Below the pieces are notes generated by a model. The model ran no database searches. It was not told where the DNA came from and saw only the letters and a program-made list of their open reading frames with translations. The position numbers and the translations under genes were made by a program. This document shows, piece after piece, positions 1 through 5,358 of a stretch of DNA of 10,711 nucleotides (its first letter is position 1; each line of letters starts with the position of its first letter). This stretch comes from Candidatus Poribacteria bacterium. Its GTDB lineage: Bacteria > Poribacteria > WGA-4E > UBA9662. The stretch is from assembly GCA_002729015.1 (NCBI GenBank), contig PBVO01000015.1, positions 1 to 10,711 of the forward strand, in the 5' to 3' direction.

Positions 1-343
1 TATAATACGCAGTTCTACGAGGCGCATGAATTGCACCGGGAAGAATTTCTACGTCGTCATCCTGAAACACCTCTTTAAGCTTGAGTGCATCGCCTGTGAC
101 GTCTTTGTATGAAGACTTGAGTTCTGACACTTTATCTGTCAATACCTGGATAGCTTCTTCAGCAATTCTAGACATTTGACCTCGAACAGCATGCTCGCCA
201 GCAAAGTGTACAATTGACTGATACTTTAAGATTAGGGTGTCACCCTCAAACGTCGCCGTAATGGATCTCGTACCCGTTGGGCTTCCAGCATTTCCAAACG
301 TCGTGTTAAGAAGAGAACTTAGTATATCGTGTTTTGTAAGCAT
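1..343 (-). CDS. Hypothetical protein, N-terminal part only (runs off the left edge)
   Basis: An open frame begins with ATG at 343-341 and stays open for 114 codons to the window edge, so the C-terminus is missing. A good ribosome binding site, GGAG at 353-350, lies six bases before the ATG, and a second GGAG touches the stop codon of the preceding gene. The start is therefore well supported although the protein is incomplete. It begins MLTKHDILSSLLNTTFGNAG and is soluble in character, with no signal peptide or membrane segment. A charged, probably helical middle part (about residues 57-90) contains EEAIQVLTDKVSELKSSYKD. I see no catalytic or metal-binding motif and assign no function. It is the last visible gene of the run, 19 bases after the zinc-ribbon gene, so the two are probably on one transcript. 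Confidence 0.8.
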   Translation of the reverse strand, partial: MLTKHDILSSLLNTTFGNAGSPTGTRSITATFEGDTLILKYQSIVHFAGEHAVRGQMSRIAEEAIQVLTDKVSELKSSYKDVTGDALKLKEVFQDDDVEILPGAIHAPRRTAYY

Positions 344-349
344 TGTTTT

Positions 350-353
350 CTCC
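350..353 (-). promoter_or_regulatory. Ribosome binding site for the left-edge gene
   Basis: GGAG on the minus strand, six bases before the ATG at 343-341. It supports this start for a gene whose end is outside the window. Confidence 0.6.
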
Positions 354-362
354 GTTTGCTCC

Positions 363-635
363 TCAGTTAACTAAATATGAAGGTCTGGACAACAGATTCT
401 CGCGGTATTTAGAGATCTTTTCTTCAGAGGGTCTCCATCCGTTTTTCCACCTGTCTAAATTCGAATCAACCCAGACCAGCTTGCACTCAGAGCAGCACCC
501 ATACGAGGTGTATGCCATAATATCTTGTTGGTCTCTCATTGATAAACTACAGACAGGGCAGTCTAGAGGCACTTTGTCTTCTATCTCTACGTCTTTAATG
601 TAGAAACCCATTGGGTGCTTTACTGTCTTACTCAT
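363..635 (-). CDS. Small zinc-ribbon protein, function unknown
   Basis: This 90-residue protein has two Cys pairs, C26-P-V-C29 and C48-S-E-C51 (with an extra C47), separated by 18 residues. That is the layout of a zinc ribbon, which usually binds nucleic acid or protein partners. The C-terminal third is basic and aromatic (DRWKNGWRPSEEK) with no second domain. There is no membrane segment or signal peptide. Its ATG at 635-633 overlaps the last eight bases of the Mre11-Rad50 gene in another frame, and AAGG at 645-642 provides a binding site six bases upstream, so the two genes are probably translationally coupled. It ends in TGA at 365-363, directly followed by the ribosome binding region of the next gene. 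The position suggests a helper of the recombination or replication proteins, but this is inference from context. A transcription-related role is equally possible. Confidence 0.82.
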   Translation of the reverse strand: MSKTVKHPMGFYIKDVEIEDKVPLDCPVCSLSMRDQQDIMAYTSYGCCSECKLVWVDSNLDRWKNGWRPSEEKISKYRENLLSRPSYLVN

Positions 636-3600
636 AAATTACCTTAGCGTTCTTGTTGTGCTGTGTTATGTCCAGAACATTATCGACACCATCTTTTACA
701 GCATCTACGTGTGATATTACTAGTATGTTTCGGAACCACTTTTTAAGTGACGCCAGCAATCTATTGCATGACTCAACATTCATATCGTCAAGAGCGCCAA
801 AGCCTTCGTCAATAACAAGCAAATCTGTCTTAGGCAAAGATGAAACGTTAATTAGAGCTACACGAATTGCTAAGGAAGCCATCATTTTCTCCATACCCGA
901 AGCACATTCAATTATTCTCTTGGAGTCTCCGTAGTTAATGAAAATGTCCATATCATTTGACCCAGACTCTGCTTCCAGTTCTACTGTAAAGCCGACGACG
1001 CCCGTTAGAATTTTAGATATCTCATCATTGATTAGCGGAAGCTGAGATGACATTATCTGTAGCGGAATTCCTTTCTTAGAAACAGCACTCATAAACAGAT
1101 CATAGGCGCGCCATTGAACTATTAGATCACCATACTGCTTCTTTTCTTCAATAAGTTTATCGATCTCTGCCTCTAAATGGCCAATTGTTTCTGTAAGGCT
1201 TATTCTCTCAGCATCCCTAGAATTGATTTCATCAGTAACTCGATTAATTTCTTTCTTTGCTTCAGAAACTTTATCTGCCTCGTCTGAGTCTGAGACACGC
1301 ATTTTCATAGTCTGAAGTTCTCTGACGGCATCATCAATTGTCTCTTTAAGAGCTTTCTTCTTAGTGTTTGTTCTGCTAAGGTCAAGACGATCGTTGCCAA
1401 GAGAAATATGAAGAACACCGGATCGCTCCAGGATTTTATCGTATTTCTCAATTTTTTCAACTAAGTCTTCCCGCTTTAGAACATTCAAAGACTTTCTTGC
1501 TGCCCTAACCTTCTCCATCATGTCAGTGACTGCCTTTTTCTGCTCTTCTAGCTTCTTCTTGTTCTTGTGAGACTCCTTGATGAACTTACATGTTGGAAAC
1601 TGATCTCCACACGGCACTTCTTCTAGAAGCTTAACAGACTTTGTTTGTGTCTTAAGCAGCGTTTTCTCAGTAGAGTGGCTGTGGGTCAAAGAGAGTAGAG
1701 TTCGTTCTAAGTCTTGCTGGGCAAGAAGTCTTTCTCTTAGATCATCAATCGGAAACTGTCCCTTAATTACCTCAATTGTCTCTAGTTTGGTCTGCGCGAC
1801 CTCGATGTCGCTTGTTAAACTAGCAGCTTTTTCCTCTAGAGCTGTCAGCTTTTCTTTTGCTGCCTGAATCGTTTGTTCTTGACTTTCAATATCAGCTGCT
1901 GTTACCAGATCTTTACTGTCACTTGTTGCTAACGCAATCTTCATTTCCTGAAGCTGAAGTCTGAGCTTTGCAATATTACCCTCGGTCTCGGTCCTCTCTT
2001 TCTTTAAGCCTCTCTTCTTAGACCTTTTCTCTGCTATCAAGATATCCCAGTCTCTATCAGGGACATTAGCTAGCTGCCCCTTAATGGCTGCAGAATCTTC
2101 TTTGGCTAGAGCATACATTTCGTCAAATATTTCTAAGTCTAGAAACTTTGTTAAGATGTTCTTTCTCTGAGTTGCTCGATGTTTGATGAAATTATTCATT
2201 TCGCCCTGACTGGCCAAGGACGTCATTAGGAAATCATCAGCTGTGCCCACAATTGTTCGAAGAGTTTTCTCAGTCTCTCTTCTCTGCTCACCATTAAGAT
2301 CTCGAAGTTCGACACCCTGTTCATCAATTTCACTTAGATTGAGATGAGTCACGGCACTTTCTTGGCCGCGGCGGTTCGTTTTCTTTACAGACTGTCTCTC
2401 AATCTTATAGTTCTTTCCATTTGCACTAATCATTGCCCTTGCAACACAGTGACCCTTTCTAGAATTGATAATATGAAGGTTTTTGATAGGACCTCGATCA
2501 GTTGTGTTGAAAAGATTATACATTAGAGTGCCTGGAATCGAAGACTTACCCGATCTGTTTCGTCCGAACAACCCAGTAATTCCACTCAATGTGTCAAAGT
2601 CAATAACATTATCTTTTCCGTACGCAAATGTATTGTCAAACTCTAGACGCTTAAGTGACCACTTGATATTTCTAACGGTGTCCGCCCTTGTTGCTTTCTG
2701 AATGTACTTGTGAACTAGGGACGTTATTCTTTCCCACTCTTCATCTTCAAGATCTAAATCCTTGTAGTATTCTTTAACCAGAGATACTTGTGTAGATTCG
2801 TCTCTCAAATCCTTGGTGCTTAATTCTCCTGAACTTGTCTGGATCTTAGAAGTTTCAACGTGGTGATCGTGCTTAAAAACAATCTCTGTTGCAAATTTTA
2901 TCTCTTTGAGAGAGCTATGAAGATGTTTTATTTCAGCCTGTGATATCGGGGAGTTGGTTCGTACCCTGAATCTTGCGTAATCTGGTTCTTTCTTAGCTAG
3001 CTCAACAGTTTCCTTGACATCCCCAGTCCAGTCAATGGTTACAAAAGGCTTGCTGTGTGGTATCTCATAAAATGTACTGGTGAAATTATCTTTGTCCTCG
3101 ATCTCCCAGAACAAATAGCCCTTCCCAGGATCTTCGCCGTAATTTTGTTGGATCGTAGAGCCCGGATACGCGATTCTCTTTTCTGGGTCTAGATATTGGA
3201 GCTTGTGAATATCACCCAGCATTACAAAATCGTACCCTTTGAAAAACTCTACGTCGACGTCGCCTTCGATATTCCATTCAATGTCTGTTGTTGAGCCGTT
3301 TACTCCCCCGTGAAAAGTAGCAATATTGATCTCACCTGGGACGGGCTTTACATTAGGCCACTTCTCTTCGTCAAAGCACGAAAATACACTCCAGTTAAAT
3401 CCTGGAATTCCTGTTGGGTACGTTCCGGAATTTTTGTACAAATAAATGTTTGGGTTGTTTAGCGCATTGATGATGGGTGTAATCGCATCTTGACGGTGCT
3501 TATTTAGAATAAGGCCGTCATGATTACCCAGAATGATATGTGTTGGACAAATCTCTGCCATTTGAGTAAACCACCAACTTAGGCAGTCGATTAACTCTGG

Positions 3601-3768
3601 GGATATTCCCTGTGTCTTAGAATGAACAATATCGCCACCGATGAAAATTACATCAGGATTTAGCGTCTTTACTTGTTCAAACATTTGGGAAAAAGATTCC
3701 CTGTATTCATCGTGTCTCGTTAAACCTCTCCAGTGTATGTCACTGAGGTGCACGCACTTAAAACTCAT
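628..3768 (-). CDS. Mre11/SbcD nuclease fused to Rad50/SbcC ATPase in one chain (T4 gp47-gp46-like)
   Basis: The protein has 1046 residues. Residues 1-300 are a calcineurin-like phosphoesterase of the Mre11/SbcD/T4 gp47 type: D10-I-H12, G45-D46, G81-N-H-D84, H153-G-G and G185-D-I-H188. Residues 330-365 are charged helices that may match the Rad50-binding part of Mre11. From about 367 an SMC/Rad50-type ATPase begins: Walker A G402-RNRS-GKS409, Q-loop Q521, long coiled coils at about 575-715 and 730-885 around C720-x6-C727, signature ASGME (956-960), Walker B LLVIDE (983-988) with D-loop ALDD, and switch H1020. In this family the pair resects or opens DNA ends for recombination. Separate Mre11 and Rad50 chains are the rule, so the fusion is the oddity. 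AGGAG at 3779-3775, overlapping the primase stop, fixes the ATG at 3768. It ends in TAA, overlapping the next gene by eight bases. Confidence 0.95.
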   Translation of the reverse strand: MSFKCVHLSDIHWRGLTRHDEYRESFSQMFEQVKTLNPDVIFIGGDIVHSKTQGISPELIDCLSWWFTQMAEICPTHIILGNHDGLILNKHRQDAITPIINALNNPNIYLYKNSGTYPTGIPGFNWSVFSCFDEEKWPNVKPVPGEINIATFHGGVNGSTTDIEWNIEGDVDVEFFKGYDFVMLGDIHKLQYLDPEKRIAYPGSTIQQNYGEDPGKGYLFWEIEDKDNFTSTFYEIPHSKPFVTIDWTGDVKETVELAKKEPDYARFRVRTNSPISQAEIKHLHSSLKEIKFATEIVFKHDHHVETSKIQTSSGELSTKDLRDESTQVSLVKEYYKDLDLEDEEWERITSLVHKYIQKATRADTVRNIKWSLKRLEFDNTFAYGKDNVIDFDTLSGITGLFGRNRSGKSSIPGTLMYNLFNTTDRGPIKNLHIINSRKGHCVARAMISANGKNYKIERQSVKKTNRRGQESAVTHLNLSEIDEQGVELRDLNGEQRRETEKTLRTIVGTADDFLMTSLASQGEMNNFIKHRATQRKNILTKFLDLEIFDEMYALAKEDSAAIKGQLANVPDRDWDILIAEKRSKKRGLKKERTETEGNIAKLRLQLQEMKIALATSDSKDLVTAADIESQEQTIQAAKEKLTALEEKAASLTSDIEVAQTKLETIEVIKGQFPIDDLRERLLAQQDLERTLLSLTHSHSTEKTLLKTQTKSVKLLEEVPCGDQFPTCKFIKESHKNKKKLEEQKKAVTDMMEKVRAARKSLNVLKREDLVEKIEKYDKILERSGVLHISLGNDRLDLSRTNTKKKALKETIDDAVRELQTMKMRVSDSDEADKVSEAKKEINRVTDEINSRDAERISLTETIGHLEAEIDKLIEEKKQYGDLIVQWRAYDLFMSAVSKKGIPLQIMSSQLPLINDEISKILTGVVGFTVELEAESGSNDMDIFINYGDSKRIIECASGMEKMMASLAIRVALINVSSLPKTDLLVIDEGFGALDDMNVESCNRLLASLKKWFRNILVISHVDAVKDGVDNVLDITQHNKNAKVIYE

Positions 3769-3774
3769 CCATTT

Positions 3775-3779
3775 CTCCT
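3775..3779 (-). promoter_or_regulatory. Ribosome binding site for the Mre11-Rad50 fusion, overlapping the primase stop codon
   Basis: AGGAG, six bases before the ATG at 3768, shares two bases with the TAG stop of the Toprim ORF at 3780-3778. This suggests ribosomes finishing the primase can start on the fusion gene. It also supports the N-terminus immediately before the first metal-binding motif. Confidence 0.65.
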
Positions 3780-4584
3780 AAATAACAGTCCCACTTCGGA
3801 TGCTCGATATAAGGTTGTACAGCCTATCTTCAACAAACCAGCTCTGTGCTTTATTTCTAACAGCTGTAAACTCTTTACGAGACATATCTCCGACGTCTTT
3901 ATCTTCTGGCACGCTAGCCATTCGTATTGAAATACCATACGATGACAACGTTCTTGCAATTTCATGGGACTTGGTTCGCGCATCTGGATCAAGCGCTATA
4001 ACAATTGGTGTCTGATTTATGACAATTTTTTTGAACAACAGTGACTCTGACGATAAATGTGAGCCCAATAAACATGTAGAGTTCACGTTACACTTTACCA
4101 GGTCAAACGGGCCCTCTACTAAAGCTAGCTCTTCATTCCAGTCAATATTGATATCGTTAAAAACTACATCAATCTTTGGAACACTAGCGTTTATGTACTT
4201 CATTCCATTGTCTTTGTCAATTGTTCTGCCAGAATAATAATTTAAGTGTCCTTCGTCGTCAAAAGAGGGTATAATGACACGACGACGGAATCTTCCCGTA
4301 GTGCATGTTCCTATTCGATAGTGCCATAAGTCTCTTATACTGAGGCCTCTTCTATTGCAATATGTTAATGCAGCCCGAACATCCGGATCACGGGCTTTAC
4401 CGACGAGAGGTGCTAAAAGCTTAAATCCGTCGGGTATTTTAAGCTTTTCTTCTACTTCTACTACTTCTTCTTCGCTAAAAAGGCTGCTAGCTGCTTTGCC
4501 AGTTATCTTCTTGACATCTTCTAAGCGGTTCGGAGCGTATTTTTTGTAGAGTACACCCAGAGATCTGCCCTTCAATCCGCACAC
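3778..4584 (-). CDS. DnaG-type primase, Toprim catalytic part (downstream half of a gene split by TGA)
   Basis: Counting from a possible GTG at 4584-4582, this part has 268 residues. Residues 75-135 resemble the start of the DnaG RNA-polymerase core (FRRRVIIPSFDDEGHLNYYS, then SGRT). The Toprim motifs follow: LVEGPFD with E157, G158 and D161, then ALDPDA with D199 and D201, then PEDKDVGD (226-233). These acidic residues bind metal in primases that make RNA primers at the replication fork. The C-terminus is short, with no clear helicase-binding domain or fused helicase. The frame opens at TGG GTG TGC GGA immediately after a TGA. The residues CGLKGRSL are the end of a primase zinc finger whose first half lies upstream in the same frame, so the GTG is probably not the natural start. 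No good ribosome binding site precedes it. It ends in TAG at 3780-3778, ten bases before the Mre11-Rad50 ATG. Confidence 0.88.
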   Translation of the reverse strand: MCGLKGRSLGVLYKKYAPNRLEDVKKITGKAASSLFSEEEVVEVEEKLKIPDGFKLLAPLVGKARDPDVRAALTYCNRRGLSIRDLWHYRIGTCTTGRFRRRVIIPSFDDEGHLNYYSGRTIDKDNGMKYINASVPKIDVVFNDINIDWNEELALVEGPFDLVKCNVNSTCLLGSHLSSESLLFKKIVINQTPIVIALDPDARTKSHEIARTLSSYGISIRMASVPEDKDVGDMSRKEFTAVRNKAQSWFVEDRLYNLISSIRSGTVI

Positions 4585-4587
4585 CCA

Positions 4588-4590
4588 TCA
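4588..4590 (-). other. In-frame TGA replacing the third zinc-binding Cys codon of the primase
   Basis: Reading TTT CAC TGA TGG GTG TGC GGA gives F-H-stop-W-V-C-G. The zinc finger needs Cys at this place, and one base change (TGC or TGT to TGA) explains the interruption. No insertion or deletion is needed, since the frame is the same on both sides. Confidence 0.85.
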
Positions 4591-4752
4591 GTGAAAACGT
4601 CCATCATCTAAGCGGATGACTAGCTTTTTCTTGCTGGAATTTGCCTTACCACAATGAGGACATTTTATAGACGCATTAATCTTGTCTCTGCCCAATTCAA
4701 CAGAGCCAAACGCCTGGCTTAGCAATAATACTTTTTCAGATACAGATATCAT
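4588..4752 (-). CDS. N-terminal zinc-finger part of the primase, ending at an in-frame TGA
   Basis: A 54-residue frame from ATG at 4752-4750 to TGA at 4590-4588. It begins MISVSEKVLLLSQAF and contains C31-P-H-C34-G-K, followed by KKKLVIRLDDGRFH and then the stop. Past the TGA the same frame reads W-V-C-G-L-K-G-R-S. CPxCG, a short beta stretch, then [HF]CWVCxxKGR is the pattern I expect for a DnaG-type template-binding zinc finger, so this is the missing front of the downstream Toprim ORF. Without the stop the two parts would form one protein of 324 codons. No clear ribosome binding site precedes the ATG. In-frame TTG (4755) and ATT (4761) codons are alternatives. The frame is 33 bases after the resolvase stop, and in the same frame. 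If translation really ends here, the product is a half zinc finger with no obvious use. Confidence 0.75.
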   Translation of the reverse strand: MISVSEKVLLLSQAFGSVELGRDKINASIKCPHCGKANSSKKKLVIRLDDGRFH

Positions 4753-4759
4753 CAAAGTA

Positions 4760-4789
4760 ATTGTACAACATCTAGTGTCTAATGTTCAA
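4760..4789 (-). promoter_or_regulatory. Possible sigma70-like promoter in front of the primase
   Basis: TTGAAC (4789-4784) and TACAAT (4765-4760) are separated by 18 bases and match four and five of six consensus positions. The predicted transcript start, near 4753, falls at the ATG of the zinc-finger ORF. A leaderless message could then result, which would fit the missing ribosome binding site. Short matches like this are common by chance in AT-rich DNA. Confidence 0.25.
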
Positions 4790-5358
4790 ATTAAGAGACC
4801 GGCGCGCGCGATCACATAAGCATCAGTCATATCATAGGTGCGTGGGTCTAAAATTACCTGCCCTTTTCTTGGGCCGGACTTCATAGTTTTCATAGGCCAC
4901 TGCTTAGTGTGGCTCATTTGACACAGATCATCATCGACCCAGTCAAACACTTGTTCTTTGGTGGGCTTTCCACCGTTTCTCTTTTTTATAAGCTTAATTC
5001 CAACAGACTTTCGAGCTGAATTTACGTTCAAAAATACGGGTGACAGGCCAAAAACTTGCTCGCTCAAATATGAAACAATTCCATTGAATCTTGCTAGAGA
5101 AGCTAGAGTCTTAGCAGAGCTCAACCCAGTCTTAAATGTCTGTAAATTTTCTTCGATATAGATCTCGTCAATTTTATGGCCATCATATATCATCTGGAGT
5201 TCTTCTAGAACCCTCTGCGCCTTACTGTAAGATCCGGAAAGCTTACTAAGGGGTATAAACCCAAGTTCGACCCTCGAAACATTCTGGTGATCATTCTGAT
5301 ATATCACACACCAGCCTGTGCACGATGTGGAAATATCAAGCCCTAGAACTACATTCAT
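4786..5358 (-). CDS. RuvC-fold Holliday junction resolvase-like nuclease
   Basis: The 190-residue protein shows the RNase H-like fold of RuvC resolvases. The first strand is VLGLDISTSCTGW with D8, the second acidic site is EIYIEEN with E69 and E70, and the C-terminal pair sits in YDMTDAYVIARA at D176 and D179. These four acidic positions bind two metal ions in RuvC enzymes, which cut four-way DNA junctions. The length is close to that of bacterial RuvC (about 170 residues), with an extra basic loop at about 123-167 (KKRNGGKPTK and MKSGPRKGQ) that may contact DNA. A T4-like phage needs such a nuclease to remove branches before packaging, a job T4 gp49 does with a different fold. The ATG at 5358 overlaps the stop of the lectin-like gene as TAATG, with AGGA at 5372-5369 ten bases upstream. 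The stop is TGA at 4788-4786. Cleavage specificity cannot be read from sequence. Confidence 0.88.
   Translation of the reverse strand: MNVVLGLDISTSCTGWCVIYQNDHQNVSRVELGFIPLSKLSGSYSKAQRVLEELQMIYDGHKIDEIYIEENLQTFKTGLSSAKTLASLARFNGIVSYLSEQVFGLSPVFLNVNSARKSVGIKLIKKRNGGKPTKEQVFDWVDDDLCQMSHTKQWPMKTMKSGPRKGQVILDPRTYDMTDAYVIARAGLLI

Noticed and set aside
4441..4476. CTT/CTA-rich repeat-like stretch
   Set aside because: It encodes an acidic run (EEEVVEVEEK) in the linker of the primase and is imperfect. I see no sign of a functional DNA repeat.
4532..4558. Hairpin after the primase TGA as a SECIS element
   Set aside because: The stem GGGUGUA with UACGCUCC needs a bulge and a GU pair, and its 12-base loop starts with C and ends in six A. 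It is also at the far limit of the usual distance from the UGA. This is too weak to list as a feature.
4588..4788. Genome-wide reading of TGA as an amino acid, which would fuse resolvase, zinc finger and Toprim into one protein because all are in the same frame
   Set aside because: The 1046- and 1316-codon genes have no internal TGA and use TGG for Trp. The TGA at 365-363 is followed at once by the ribosome binding region and start of the next gene. TGA therefore acts as stop here, and the shared frame is probably chance.
4799..4813. Run of alternating G and C (CCGGCGCGCGCGATC) in otherwise AT-leaning DNA
   Set aside because: It is explained by the codons for IARAG at the end of the resolvase, next to its catalytic motif. 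No flanking repeat or site supports another role.
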